This document shows, piece after piece, positions 1 through 9,335 of a stretch of DNA of 64,000 nucleotides. The notes beneath the pieces are model-generated. The model searched no databases, was not told where the DNA came from, and worked only from the letters and a program-made list of their open reading frames with translations. The DNA comes from Providencia burhodogranariea DSM 19968 (GTDB taxonomy: Bacteria; Pseudomonadota; Gammaproteobacteria; Enterobacterales; Enterobacteriaceae): positions 1 through 64,000 of the forward strand of contig NZ_KB233222.1 in NCBI RefSeq assembly GCF_000314855.2. Direction: 5' to 3'. The position numbers and the translations under genes are program-made. Every line of letters starts with the position of its first letter. Position 1 is the first letter of the stretch.

Positions 1-590
1 AATTAATGCTTTGCTGATGTAACCTTTATCTGCATAAAGCTTATCCAAAAGCCCTTTGGAGAGCGCCTTGGCTGGCGTTCTATCATCAACATTTGCTGGC
101 GTGAGCTTCGTGGCGACAATCTCACCAAGATGGTTAACAATTAAATGAAGCTTAAAGCCGTAGAACCATGCCATCGTCCCTTTTCCTTTGGCCGCTGAGT
201 TTTTAAAACTCGATGTCTTGGGATCCGTAGGTTGCGGCACACTTTAATACGGATTGAATCAATAAACTCGATGCCTGTTGCTTGACCTTTTAGATGAGTA
301 AAGAAGGAACTTAATGGCACTAAAACCTTCGGCATAACCTCAAGAAAACGGGTGTAGCTCAATAAGGTTGGAAAGTCTTTTTTGTGGTATACCGTAATGA
401 ATCCAATATAAAAATGCTTAAAATCACGCTGATGAGACATATGGAATGCAATAATAATGGTCATAATTTCACTGCTTGTCATTCTTGTTTGGCGTAACCG
501 CTGGCACTCGCCGCTTTCAATCAAGTATTTTTGCCATTAAGGCATGAATAATTTGCAAAAATCATCGACATGACAGAATAAATTAATTAG
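1..590 (-). pseudogene. IS982-family transposase, decayed and cut by window edge
   Basis: The reverse strand encodes an IS982-type DDE transposase in pieces. The main open piece (524 down to 141) contains IEFIDSIRIKVCRN, with a likely catalytic Asp. Near position 190, at a short A run, the frame shifts by one. It continues in another frame to the window edge with MAWFYGFKLHLIVNHLGE and later NVDDRTPAKALSKGLLDK. Upstream of 524 the homologous N-terminus (CHVDDFCKLFMP) is separated from the main piece by an in-frame TAA, and the expected start codon reads ACG. At least three lesions make it inactive. Missing 3' sequence lies outside the window. Confidence 0.85.
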
Positions 591-680
591 ATTACGCGTA
601 GTGGGTTCCTCAGTGAAAAGTTATTTCTTGTTCGAAAGAACTGATCACAGAACCTGCTTTTAGTTCCCTTCTTTTTTTGT

Positions 681-703
681 TTTTCTTATCCCGAGTTCAG
701 GTT
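681..703. repeat. Probable terminal inverted repeat of the IS982-family relic
   Basis: The stretch ending ATCCCGAGTTCAGGTT lies upstream of the decayed transposase start, where the element end is expected. The same terminal AGTTCAGGTTA and a similar 60-70 bp block recur at 33191-33254, supporting the view that this is an IS end. The partner end lies outside the window. Confidence 0.5.
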
Positions 704-1198
704 AATTATATTCTTTTCTTGATTATGAATAGTCATATTTATCATTTTTCGAATATTATCTAAGCCTTATACCTCAATTATTTTCTTCATTTTATCAATA
801 TTATAATTTTCAAATAACATTAACCTTTCTTATGTTGTTGATATTAATGTAAATATATCCTTTTGTGTTTTTTGTTTATGCTAATGAATAAATTATCGGT
901 TTTTTATTATTTAGGCTGAAAAATACAATTTATTAAATTTAAAAGGTAATGTTCACATTCTCTAAGAACTAATAATTAACCAGATGCTAAACTGTAGAAA
1001 TCTTAGGAATTAGGTAATTGATCATTTAGGTCAAATATTTTCAATTATTCATAAATGATTAGTTAAGAGACTATTGTAGGGTAAAATCTCATTCAACTTC
1101 ATAAGATATAACATGACAGGTTTGATATACTCGATTAGGTACAGTCTATATAATTGCTTAAGTGCTATTAATTTCCAATTAATGTAGGGATCCGAAAC
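704..1198. other. AT-rich intergenic region, no gene recognised
   Basis: This is about 495 bp of strongly AT-rich DNA between the IS982 relic and the yafD-type gene. I see no convincing coding frame, RNA gene or terminator. A reverse-strand open frame over 1049-1273 overlaps the start of the next gene and has no recognisable protein features. Confidence 0.6.
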
Positions 1199-1990
1199 GT
1201 GGCAAAAAGAACCTATTCTGTTAGATATATTGCAGGTCAGCCAGCTCAGCGTATTCATCCGATGCCAGTACACATGCTAGGGGAATCACTACCTGTTGGA
1301 TTGCCTTTGTTTGCTGCTGGTGAAACATTGGATGTAGTTACATGGAATATTTATAAGCAGCAACGTCCTAATTGGAAAATAGCTTTAAGTGAACTAGTTA
1401 AGGATAAAAAACTCATTCTTTTACAAGAAGCTCAAATGTCACCTGAGCTGGTATCATTTGCAGCCTCTCATCAGCTGATCGCAGATCAGGTTCCAGCTTT
1501 ACCATTTTCTCAGCATCCTGCTGGTGTTATGACATTAGCAACTGCACATCCTATTTATTGCTGCCCATTACGTGAAAGAGAGCCTTTATTACGCTTAGCT
1601 AAGTCGGCACTAATTACTGTTTATCCATTACCAAACGGAAAGCATTTGATGGTCGCAAATGTACATGCAATAAACTTTAGCTTCGGCGTTGATGTTTATA
1701 TCAGGCAACTGAGTAAACTCGGTAATCAGATTGCTAAACACGTTGGCCCGGTTATTTTGTCTGGGGATTTTAATGCGTGGAGTCGTCAAAGGGTGAATGC
1801 ATTAAAACGTTTTGTGAGAAGTGTTGGGTTAAAAGAGCTTAGCTATGAGAATGATCAGAGAACCAAAGCCTTTGGTAGACCTTTAGACTATATGTTTTAT
1901 CGAGGATTGAAAGTGAAACAATGCTATGTAACGGATACAGATGCATCAGATCATAACCCAATTATTACGCAGTTTGATTTAATAATCTAA
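1199..1990 (+). CDS. yafD: YafD-type endonuclease/exonuclease/phosphatase family protein
   Basis: The 263-residue protein resembles E. coli YafD closely along its length. Visible motifs of the endonuclease/exonuclease/phosphatase fold are WNIYKQQR (about residue 49), the metal-binding Glu in LLQEAQ (about 77), HAINFS (about 156), GDFNAW (about 189) and the C-terminal ASDHNPI with catalytic Asp-His. These metal-dependent enzymes cleave phosphodiesters; the physiological substrate of YafD is not established to my knowledge. The start is a GTG with no strong Shine-Dalgarno sequence, chosen because the N-terminal KRTYSVRYIAGQPAQRI aligns with the YafD N-terminus. It is monocistronic and converges on glsA. 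Confidence 0.85.
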   Translation: MAKRTYSVRYIAGQPAQRIHPMPVHMLGESLPVGLPLFAAGETLDVVTWNIYKQQRPNWKIALSELVKDKKLILLQEAQMSPELVSFAASHQLIADQVPALPFSQHPAGVMTLATAHPIYCCPLREREPLLRLAKSALITVYPLPNGKHLMVANVHAINFSFGVDVYIRQLSKLGNQIAKHVGPVILSGDFNAWSRQRVNALKRFVRSVGLKELSYENDQRTKAFGRPLDYMFYRGLKVKQCYVTDTDASDHNPIITQFDLII

Positions 1991-2111
1991 CCTTCCTCAC
2001 TTTAGCTATTTTATCAGTCATTTTAAAGCTCTGCTCGTGAGCTAACTTTCAAATTAATTCATTCCTATGATAGGTAGACTCCATCAACCGACCATAGGGT
2101 TAGTAATATAA

Positions 2112-3047
2112 TTATTTACATTGATATAGATTGTATCCTAACGCTTTAGCAACAGATGTAATCATTTTTTGTCCTCGAACACTATTTCCGATTGGATCTA
2201 ATGGCGGGGAAAATGCAGCTATAGCCATAATTCCAGGTATTATTGTTAAAATACCACCACCAACTCCACTCTTACTTGGAAGCCCAACAGTATAAGCCCA
2301 CTCTCCTGAGCTATCATACATACCTTCCATTGTCATTTCTGCCAGTAAACGAGGGCAGTTATTACTCTTTAAAACCTGTTCTTTCGTTATAGGATTGATA
2401 CCACCAGAAGCGATAGTTGCTCCTATTGTTGCCAATTCTACAGAAGTGACAAGTGTTGAGCACTGTCGCGTATAAACGTCATAAGCTTCAACAGTATCAC
2501 AATATAAATAGCCCGCGGAATAGAGTAGCCAAGCAATGCCTCTATTATGGAAGTTAGTTGTTTGTTCCGATTGATTAAGTTCTTCCGAAAGGAATATATC
2601 TTTAGAACCTAACTTTTGTTGCATAGCAAGAATACGTTGCCAGCGTTCTTCTATTGATTGTGCTTTAATGATGCTTGCTGTGGATATAGCGCCTGCATTA
2701 ACTAATGGTGATAATGGTTTATCACCATGTAGTTCTAATGCCATCACTGAGTTAAAAGGTAATCCTGTTGGGCTAGCCCCGATTTTTTCCTTAATAGCAT
2801 CAGGTCCGTGATCTTCTAAAGCTAATGCTAAAGTACATACTTTTGAAATCGATTCTATTGCAAAGCGGTATTGCGAGTCACCAGCGGTAATGATATCACC
2901 TTGTACCGTTATAACGGATAATGCTGAAAGTTGGCTATCTATATTGGCTAAAAAAGGAATATAATTTGCATTCTCTCCTCCAGATTCTTGGCCAAAAGAT
3001 TGGAATGCATTGTCAACGGCATCTTGAATTCTTTTTAAATCAATCAT
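2112..3047 (-). CDS. glsA: Glutaminase (serine-dependent beta-lactamase fold)
   Basis: The 311-residue protein matches the glutaminase family that hydrolyses L-glutamine to glutamate and ammonia in the cytosol. The Ser-X-X-Lys catalytic motif appears as SISK (about residue 66) within AIESISKVCTLALALE. Family blocks LVNAGAI (about 116), GIAWLLYSAGYLY (about 169) and the glycine-rich KSGVGGGI (about 259) are intact. Length equals that of the E. coli YneH/GlsA2 type (about 308). It stands alone; the downstream gene converges on it. Ammonia release may help acid tolerance or nitrogen supply, which is inference from the family. Confidence 0.93.
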   Translation of the reverse strand: MIDLKRIQDAVDNAFQSFGQESGGENANYIPFLANIDSQLSALSVITVQGDIITAGDSQYRFAIESISKVCTLALALEDHGPDAIKEKIGASPTGLPFNSVMALELHGDKPLSPLVNAGAISTASIIKAQSIEERWQRILAMQQKLGSKDIFLSEELNQSEQTTNFHNRGIAWLLYSAGYLYCDTVEAYDVYTRQCSTLVTSVELATIGATIASGGINPITKEQVLKSNNCPRLLAEMTMEGMYDSSGEWAYTVGLPSKSGVGGGILTIIPGIMAIAAFSPPLDPIGNSVRGQKMITSVAKALGYNLYQCK

Positions 3048-3476
3048 ATATTCTCACTAGTCTTTAATTGATTGGATTAAAAATAAATAATTATTTTCTT
3101 CACTATTTATAGTAGATAATTAATAGGTTATTTTCCAATAAAATCATCTGAAAATTTCAGTAAATTAATAATGTTATATTTATGTTTTAATTTAACTAAA
3201 GCTTAAATTACCTATTTGGTTTTCAACTTGTCATTTTGAATTTTTTTTTTTGATAATTTATTTTTATATCAATGATTATAATCACATTGAGATATCTAGA
3301 AGATAAATTAACAAGTTATGCTTGTTAATATTCTCAATTATTTATTATAAAAACGTTTTATTTGTTATTGATAATGATATTTAGTGTGAGTTAATGGAAT
3401 ATCTAAAATAACTGCACTATGATTATATAGTCATATGCTAATGATCTAATCTATATCCATAATGGGAATGATAACT
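3048..3476. other. AT-rich divergent promoter region with T11 tract
   Basis: This 430-bp region separates glsA from the divergent sulfur operon and must hold both promoters. It has a run of 11 T (3241-3251) and a 12-bp perfect palindrome TGATTATAATCA (3273-3284). Neither matches a regulator site I can name. No open frame of coding character is visible. Confidence 0.5.
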
Positions 3477-4664
3477 ATGAAGCATATTATTATTGTTGGT
3501 GGTGGAACTGGTGGAACGATGTTAGCAAATTTAATTGCGAGAAAGTTAAATAAGGAAATATTCTCTAAAAAAATAAAAATAACATTAGTTACTGATAATC
3601 CTATTCATTATTATAAACCAGCTTTTATGTACGTTGCATTTAATCTCTTTTTTAAAGAAGAATTAACTCGTCACGAACGCTCATTATTGAGACCTGAAAT
3701 AGAATTGGTCATTGATAAAATTGATACTTTTTATTTTAATAATAAAATATTGAAATCACGAAGCGGAAAATCGTTAAATTATGATTATTTAGTTATTGCA
3801 ACAGGTTGCGTTCCACGTCCAGATAGAATTGAAGGTCTAAAAGAAATAGGAAATCATTTTTATTCATATGATCCGGCTAGAAAATTGGCTGATCAGTTAG
3901 CAAAGATTGAAAAAGGAAGGATATTTATTACAGTTTCTTTTCCTGAAACACCTAATATTCCGCACCAATGTGGAATTGCTCCAATGGAAACGACATTGAT
4001 GTTAGATGAGTTTTTACGCAAACGTCGAGTGAGAGATAATATCGAAATTGTCTATACCTACCCGACAGTTTCTCAATTATTACGAAATTGTCTTTTTCTT
4101 CAACAACCTGTTTGTGAAGCTATTCCAGAAATATTTAATCTTAAAAATATAAAATCGCAAAGGGGTTTTACCTTAAGTAAGGTAGACCCGGATAAAAAAA
4201 TTGCATACTCCAAAGAAGGGGATGAGCAACCATTTGATATATTGATTAGTACACCTCCAATTACGGCAGTTGAAGCTGTTATTAATACAGGATTAAGTGA
4301 GCATAATAATGGAGAAGGTTGGTTACCAACAGATCATGAAACGATGCAGGTTTATGGGATTGAAGGTGTTTATGTCATCGGCGATACCGTTGATTTACCG
4401 ATTAGTAAGGCGGGTGGAAGTTGCCACAATCAAGCTTCAATTATTGCTGACAACATTTGTGGAGAATTAATATATGGATACCCAGCGGCAATTTACGATG
4501 GGCGTGTTCAAGCGATTGCTCAAATAGGACTAAATGCTGGAATGCCGCTGCAGTATGACTATAAGCATGATGTGATCCCAACGCCTGCAACTAAAATAGG
4601 GGGGCTTCTTAGAAATGGCTTTAATAGGGGCATTTATTGGGCAGCGATTCGAGGATTAGTGTAA
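3477..4664 (+). CDS. Sulfide:quinone oxidoreductase-like FAD/NAD(P) flavoprotein
   Basis: The two-dinucleotide-binding flavoprotein starts with a Rossmann GGGTGG motif (HIIIVGGGTGGTMLAN) and carries the second FAD signature ending VIGDTVDLP (about residue 302). It resembles the sulfide:quinone reductase and flavocytochrome-c sulfide dehydrogenase branch, including a Cys in PHQCGIAPMETTLM and another in VIATGCVPRP. I cannot confirm that all redox cysteines of true Sqr are present. The ATG at 3477 is preferred over the in-frame ATG at 3462 because GGGA lies about 8 bases before it. It leads an operon with a DUF1641 protein (13-nt gap) and methionine gamma-lyase, which points to oxidation of sulfide or a related thiol at the membrane. 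Confidence 0.75.
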   Translation: MKHIIIVGGGTGGTMLANLIARKLNKEIFSKKIKITLVTDNPIHYYKPAFMYVAFNLFFKEELTRHERSLLRPEIELVIDKIDTFYFNNKILKSRSGKSLNYDYLVIATGCVPRPDRIEGLKEIGNHFYSYDPARKLADQLAKIEKGRIFITVSFPETPNIPHQCGIAPMETTLMLDEFLRKRRVRDNIEIVYTYPTVSQLLRNCLFLQQPVCEAIPEIFNLKNIKSQRGFTLSKVDPDKKIAYSKEGDEQPFDILISTPPITAVEAVINTGLSEHNNGEGWLPTDHETMQVYGIEGVYVIGDTVDLPISKAGGSCHNQASIIADNICGELIYGYPAAIYDGRVQAIAQIGLNAGMPLQYDYKHDVIPTPATKIGGLLRNGFNRGIYWAAIRGLV

Positions 4665-4677
4665 TAGGTAGATAATT

Positions 4678-5067
4678 ATGTCAAATGTAAATACACAAGC
4701 AAAACTAATTGAATTGCTTAATTCCGAATCGATAAGTCACCTTGCTGATAAAATAGCACCGTTATTACAATTGAATCGCTTGGACAATATTGTAGATTTA
4801 CTCTCTCTGGTTTCCGATTTAATCGATATTCTTGACTTGGGTACAGTGGAGAAAGTCTCTAATTTATTCGAAGACATATTAACGCCAGTTTGGGAGTTAG
4901 AAACAGCATATAATATGGCTAGAATGGAAGCGATTAATGAAGATAAAGTATATAACTTCCGCTCAATTTATAGTTTATTTAAAGACCAAAATACATTACG
5001 TGGAATTAATCTTTTATTACGAACATTGCAAATTGTTGGCGCTAGATTACCTCAATCTCATGAATAG
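4678..5067 (+). CDS. DUF1641 family protein
   Basis: This is a 129-residue mainly helical protein with Leu/Asp-rich repeats (LLSLVSDLIDILDLGTVEK) and the C-terminal LRGINLLLRTLQIVGARL typical of DUF1641. No transmembrane segment or signal peptide is visible. DUF1641 genes often sit beside sulfide:quinone reductase-like flavoproteins, and here it follows one by 13 nt and precedes methionine gamma-lyase by 18 nt. The biochemical function is unknown; a subunit or scaffold role for the flavoprotein is inference. Confidence 0.75.
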   Translation: MSNVNTQAKLIELLNSESISHLADKIAPLLQLNRLDNIVDLLSLVSDLIDILDLGTVEKVSNLFEDILTPVWELETAYNMARMEAINEDKVYNFRSIYSLFKDQNTLRGINLLLRTLQIVGARLPQSHE

Positions 5068-5085
5068 TAATTTTAGGAGGATGGT

Positions 5086-6270
5086 ATGAGCTCGGATAAA
5101 AAAAATGCTTTTGATACTCGAATAATACACAGTTTTTATGATCAGAGTAGTAATAAAGGTTCATTGATTCCACCTTTATATCAAACATCAACTTACTCTT
5201 TTAGCAGTGCTGAAGAGGGAGCTGCATATTTTTATGGTGAAAAAGAAGGTTATATTTATACAAGAATTAATAATCCAACATTAGATTTATTAGAAAAAAG
5301 GATTGCAGATCTAGAAGAAGGAGAAAGTGCAGTTGTATTTTCGTCTGGAATGGGGGCTATTACTTCAACTTTTTGGTCTCTTATGAACCCCGGTGATGAA
5401 CTATTAGTGGATATGACAGTTTATGGCTGTACTTATTCATTTTTTCATCAAGGGCTAGAGCGTTTTGGTGTTAAAATTCGCCATATTGACATGAGTATTC
5501 CTGAAAATGTTACTCAATCAATAGGAAAAAATACACGAATGATTTTTTTTGAATCCCCAGCAAACCCAGATATGCGTCTAGTCGATATACAGGCCGTCAG
5601 CGATATTGCTAAACAGCATAATATTATGGTGGTTGTCGATAATACTTATTGCACTCCTTATTTACAAAAACCCATAACAATAGGGGCTGATATTGTTATT
5701 CATTCGCTTACGAAATATATGAGCGGACATGGTGATGTCGTCGCTGGTGCTGTCATTACAACACAAGAGATAGCGACACAAATTAGACTTGTTGGTTTAA
5801 AAGATATGACAGGCGCTTGCTTATCACCTCATGATGCAAGTTTAATTATGCGTGGAATGAAAACATTACCAATTCGTATGGAGCGTATTGCTAAAAATAC
5901 ACAAGCGATTGCCGAATATTTAGAGCTACACCCTAAAATCGCATTTGTCAGTTATCCTGGGTTATCGAGTTTTGCTCAGTATGAGCTAAGTAAAAAACAG
6001 ATGAAATTACCCGGAGGAATGATTGCATTTGAGATAAAGGGGGGGATGGAGTCGGGTAAGCTTTTTCTCAATAGACTAAATTTATTTTCACGAGCAGTGA
6101 GTTTAGGTGATTGTGAGTCATTAGCACAGCATCCTGCAAGTATGACTCACTCAACATATACATCAGAAGAACGTAAGTATTATGGAATAAGTGATGGATT
6201 ACTTAGGTTATCTATTGGGCTAGAAGATGTGAATGATTTAATTGCGGATCTTGAGCAGGCCCTTAGGTAA
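5086..6270 (+). CDS. megL: L-methionine gamma-lyase (PLP enzyme)
   Basis: This 394-residue protein belongs to the Cys/Met-metabolism PLP family. Three features favour methionine gamma-lyase over cystathionine lyases or synthases: Cys in VYGCTYSF (about residue 109; equivalent to Cys116 of Pseudomonas MGL), the GLKDMTGACLSPHDA block, and SLGDCESLAQHPASMTHS near the C-terminus. The PLP Lys is in SLTKYMSGHGD (about 204) and VVVDNTYCTPYL holds the PLP-binding Asp. It cleaves methionine to methanethiol, 2-oxobutyrate and ammonia, and can release H2S from cysteine or homocysteine. A strong TTAGGAGG precedes the start. As the last gene of the operon it ends at a strong terminator. Confidence 0.9.
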   Translation: MSSDKKNAFDTRIIHSFYDQSSNKGSLIPPLYQTSTYSFSSAEEGAAYFYGEKEGYIYTRINNPTLDLLEKRIADLEEGESAVVFSSGMGAITSTFWSLMNPGDELLVDMTVYGCTYSFFHQGLERFGVKIRHIDMSIPENVTQSIGKNTRMIFFESPANPDMRLVDIQAVSDIAKQHNIMVVVDNTYCTPYLQKPITIGADIVIHSLTKYMSGHGDVVAGAVITTQEIATQIRLVGLKDMTGACLSPHDASLIMRGMKTLPIRMERIAKNTQAIAEYLELHPKIAFVSYPGLSSFAQYELSKKQMKLPGGMIAFEIKGGMESGKLFLNRLNLFSRAVSLGDCESLAQHPASMTHSTYTSEERKYYGISDGLLRLSIGLEDVNDLIADLEQALR

Positions 6271-6278
6271 GCTATTAA

Positions 6279-6308
6279 AAAAGCCCTCATTGATAACCTG
6301 AGGGCTTT
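6279..6308. terminator. Bidirectional rho-independent terminator
   Basis: A perfect 10-bp stem (AAAGCCCTCA / TGAGGGCTTT) with a 9-nt loop sits between the convergent methionine gamma-lyase and proY-like genes. A-rich and T-rich flanks suit termination in both directions. Confidence 0.85.
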
Positions 6309-6346
6309 GATTGGATTAGCGTTATATTGCTAATATAAGTGCGGTT

Positions 6347-7723
6347 TTAATTATTATTTGATTTTTGATATGCACGCATGATAAAGAATGCAACGGTCAG
6401 TATGACTACCCAAGCACACCCTACCATCAAGGCTACTTGAGTTTCTTTAAAGAAGCCCAGTAACGCGATAACGAAAACCATAAATGCGATAGTAACCGCT
6501 GGCCCTACAGGCCAAAACGGAACTGGAAACTTCAGTTTTTTGACTTCTTCTTTGCTCATTTTACGACGCATAGCAACTTGTGAAAGTAGGATCATTAGCC
6601 AAACCCATACAGTTGCAAAGGTAGCAATTGAAGCAATAATGACGAAAATTTTCTCAGGTAAAAGGTAGTTAAGCACTACACCTAATAGCATCACTATAGA
6701 CATAACTAATACAGTAACCCATGGCACACCATTGCGCGTGAGTTTGGTGAATACTTTAGGTGCTTGCCTATCTTGAGCCATACCATACATCATACGACCA
6801 GCACCAAAGATATCGCTGTTGATAGCAGAAATTGCCGCAGTGATGACGACGAGGTTTAGTATATTGGCTGCAGAAGCAATGTTTAAACTCGAGAAGATTT
6901 GTACGAATGGGCTACCGTTTTGCCCAATTTGGTTCCATGGATAGATACACATTAAGACAAACAACGTTAAACCATAGAATAGTAAAATACGGATGGGTAC
7001 TGCATTAATTGCTTTAGGGATAGTTTTTTCAGGATCTTGTGCTTCGCTCGCGGTAATACCAATAACTTCAATTCCGCCAAATGCAAACATAACAATAGCC
7101 AAAGAGGCAATGACACCTGTAATGCCATTAGGCATAAAACCACCGTGTTCCCACAGATTATGGATACCTACCGCATGTTCAGTTTCTTTACCGAATCCAT
7201 AAAACATTAGGAATGCGCCACCAACAATCATGGCGATAATCGCACTGACTTTCACAATAGATAGCCAGAATTCCATCTCACCAAAAATTTTCACATGACA
7301 TAAATTGAGTGCACCGATGAATAAAACAATACTAAGCACCCATATCCATTGGTCAACATGAGGAAACCAAAATCCCATGTACATCCCGAATGCAGTAATA
7401 TCGGCAAGGCAAACAACCAGCATTTCGAAAACATAGTTCCAGCCTGTTAAGAAGCCAGCTAATGGCCCCATATAATGGCTAGCATAGTGAGAAAAAGATC
7501 CGGGAACGGGATGATGAACTGCCATTTCACCTAAAGCGCGCATAACCATAAAAACGGCTGCACCACCGACCATATAAGCAATTAAAACTGCGGGGCCGGC
7601 GGCTTGTATTGCGGAAGCGGAGCCATAAAATAAACCCGTGCCAATAGCAGATCCCAAGGCCATAAAGCGAATGTGCCTGACACTCAGCCCCTTTCTGAGT
7701 TGATTTGTTTTACTACTTTGCAT
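6347..7723 (-). CDS. proY: ProY-like amino acid permease (APC superfamily)
   Basis: The 458-residue protein has about 12 hydrophobic segments and the amino acid transporter signature near the N-terminus ([20 protein letters not shown]). It resembles E. coli ProY through most of its length, for example the [20 protein letters not shown] block (about residue 218) and LSAINSD-type motif [16 protein letters not shown] (about 297). It should be an inner-membrane proton symporter. Proline specificity is inferred from resemblance only; ProY itself is poorly characterised. It is transcribed alone and converges with the sulfur operon. Confidence 0.8.
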   Translation of the reverse strand: MQSSKTNQLRKGLSVRHIRFMALGSAIGTGLFYGSASAIQAAGPAVLIAYMVGGAAVFMVMRALGEMAVHHPVPGSFSHYASHYMGPLAGFLTGWNYVFEMLVVCLADITAFGMYMGFWFPHVDQWIWVLSIVLFIGALNLCHVKIFGEMEFWLSIVKVSAIIAMIVGGAFLMFYGFGKETEHAVGIHNLWEHGGFMPNGITGVIASLAIVMFAFGGIEVIGITASEAQDPEKTIPKAINAVPIRILLFYGLTLFVLMCIYPWNQIGQNGSPFVQIFSSLNIASAANILNLVVITAAISAINSDIFGAGRMMYGMAQDRQAPKVFTKLTRNGVPWVTVLVMSIVMLLGVVLNYLLPEKIFVIIASIATFATVWVWLMILLSQVAMRRKMSKEEVKKLKFPVPFWPVGPAVTIAFMVFVIALLGFFKETQVALMVGCAWVVILTVAFFIMRAYQKSNNN

Positions 7724-7852
7724 GTCTTTTCCTGTCTCTGTCTTATGTTACCGAATATAGTTTCGATTTTTTTCTGAATTAGATGTACTTTGTTGAATTC
7801 AAGCCGTTTACATTACCATAAAGAGTGGTGTTCGCGGGATAGATATCTGCAA

Positions 7853-7980
7853 TATATCTACATCGTACTATGAGCTACATTGTTATTAAGTGCACTCAGC
7901 TATCCCAAATACATATTTTATATGTTCATTGAAATAGCATCTCTAGTCGCTTAGATGTAGCTCGAATTATTTAAAGTATA
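7853..7980. repeat. Diverged copy of a MITE-like intergenic repeat
   Basis: The right end CTCGAATTATTTAAAGTATA and the internal CACTCAGCT and ACATA...TATGT arms parallel the better-preserved copy at 59968-60093. It ends two bases before an upstream ATG of queE, so the queE leader is partly repeat-derived. This class of palindromic repeat ending in GAATTATTT...GTATA is familiar from Providencia, Photorhabdus and relatives; assignment is by eye. Confidence 0.5.
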
Positions 7981-8015
7981 TAATGCGCATTAAGTTGACA
8001 ATGCTAGAGAGAGTT

Positions 8016-8687
8016 ATGAAATACCCAATTAATGAAATTTTTCAAACATTACAAGGGGAAGGTGTATTCACTGGAGTTCCCGCTGTTTTTATTCGTCTAC
8101 AAGGTTGTCCTGTTGGATGTAGCTGGTGTGACACTAAACATACTTGGGAAAAAGAAGAGAATAAAGAAACCACACTCGGTGATATTGCCTTAAAAAATAT
8201 GGATATAGACACATGGGCGCTGGCAAATACCTATGATTTGCTTAACCTTATGGCTAAGCAGGGTTATACGGCAAAACATATTGTGATTACTGGAGGAGAG
8301 CCGTGTATTTATGATTTAGGGCCACTCACCAGTGAATTGGAAGCGCAAGGATTTCAATGCCAAATTGAAACGAGTGGCACTTACCCTATCCAATGTTCAA
8401 ACCAAACTTGGGTTACTGTTTCGCCAAAAGTAGGCATGAAGGGGGGACTTCAGGTTTTAACGGAATCAATCAATCGAGCGAATGAGATAAAGCATCCTGT
8501 AGCACGAGAAAGAGATATCGAAGAGCTAGATAATTTACTTTCAAGACGAACCGAAAAAGTACAGCCAGTAGTCGCATTACAGCCAATTAGTCAGAAACAA
8601 TCGGCGACTAAACTTTGTATTGATACTTGCATTGCACGCAACTGGCGTCTTTCAATCCAAACACATAAATATCTGAATATTGCTTGA
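8016..8687 (+). CDS. queE: 7-carboxy-7-deazaguanine synthase QueE
   Basis: This radical-SAM enzyme converts 6-carboxy-tetrahydropterin to 7-carboxy-7-deazaguanine in queuosine biosynthesis. The CX3-type cluster motif of the enterobacterial QueE appears as CPVGCSWCDTKHTW (about residue 27), preceded by FQTLQGEGVFTG. Other blocks are VITGGEPC (about 89), WVTVSPK (about 131) and the C-terminal NWRLSIQTHKYLNIA. The ATG at 8016, with GAGAG upstream, gives 223 residues, matching E. coli; an earlier in-frame ATG at 7983 adds 11 residues that have no counterpart. It converges with queD, the preceding step of the pathway. Confidence 0.93.
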   Translation: MKYPINEIFQTLQGEGVFTGVPAVFIRLQGCPVGCSWCDTKHTWEKEENKETTLGDIALKNMDIDTWALANTYDLLNLMAKQGYTAKHIVITGGEPCIYDLGPLTSELEAQGFQCQIETSGTYPIQCSNQTWVTVSPKVGMKGGLQVLTESINRANEIKHPVARERDIEELDNLLSRRTEKVQPVVALQPISQKQSATKLCIDTCIARNWRLSIQTHKYLNIA

Positions 8688-8723
8688 TGATGCCGCTGTG
8701 ATCACGGCATATCAAAAGTGATT

Positions 8724-9098
8724 TTATTCGCCGCGATAAATGCAACCCGCATTGCAGGTTTCTTTGACTGTTACCGCACTTAATAATGGCAGGAGGGGTT
8801 TGGTTTTATCCCAAATCCAGCTTGCCAGCACTTCACTTGTTGGATTTTCGAGACCTTCAATATCATTTAAATAATAGTGGTCAAGCTGATTTAAAATTGG
8901 CTTAAAAGCTTCTTTGACATCGCTAAAATCAATAATCCAACCGGTTTTTTTATCGACATCACCAGTGAGTTCCAATCTGACCATGAAAGAATGACCATGA
9001 AGACGACCACATTGATGACCTTCAGGCACGTGTGGAAGCTTGTGTGCGGCTTCAAAGTGAAAATCTTTATAGATACTTGTTTTATTAATTGTGCTCAT
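8724..9098 (-). CDS. queD: 6-carboxy-5,6,7,8-tetrahydropterin synthase QueD
   Basis: The protein makes 6-carboxytetrahydropterin from dihydroneopterin triphosphate for queuosine synthesis. Zinc ligands are visible in [12 protein letters not shown] (first His) and CGRLHGHSF (HxH, with catalytic Cys just before). [14 protein letters not shown] and the C-terminal [14 protein letters not shown] match E. coli QueD. The ATG at 9098 has AGAGG about 7 bases upstream; an upstream in-frame TTG at 9104 is less likely. The gene is head-to-tail convergent with queE and divergent from cysJ. Confidence 0.93.
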   Translation of the reverse strand: MSTINKTSIYKDFHFEAAHKLPHVPEGHQCGRLHGHSFMVRLELTGDVDKKTGWIIDFSDVKEAFKPILNQLDHYYLNDIEGLENPTSEVLASWIWDKTKPLLPLLSAVTVKETCNAGCIYRGE

Positions 9099-9335
9099 AA
9101 TCAACCTCTACTAAATCGAAATGCAGCGTATTCTACTGCAATTTGTGCTCTAAGCACCTTATTTTATCGTGTTTTTGCTAACCATTTTTATGGATATGAT
9201 TGATTAACATTTCTCATTAGGTTTTTTTGCTATTAGTTATGGCAATAGTTTCTTATCCCGTTATGTGTGGGTGTTATAACCTGACAAACTATCGGGATAG
9301 TATGTATAGATGAGAAACTTTGGGGTTAAAGGATA

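Noticed and set aside
1049-1273. Reverse-strand 74-codon open frame
   Set aside because: It overlaps the start of the yafD-type gene on the other strand, has no ribosome-binding site or family features, and is a chance frame in AT-rich DNA.
3251-3273. FNR-like box TTGAT...ATCAA before the SQR-like operon
   Set aside because: The half-sites are too far apart for the FNR consensus TTGAT-N4-ATCAA.
3367-3385. Fur-box-like GATAATGATAT upstream of the SQR-like gene
   Set aside because: Only a partial match in very AT-rich DNA, and no iron-related gene follows.
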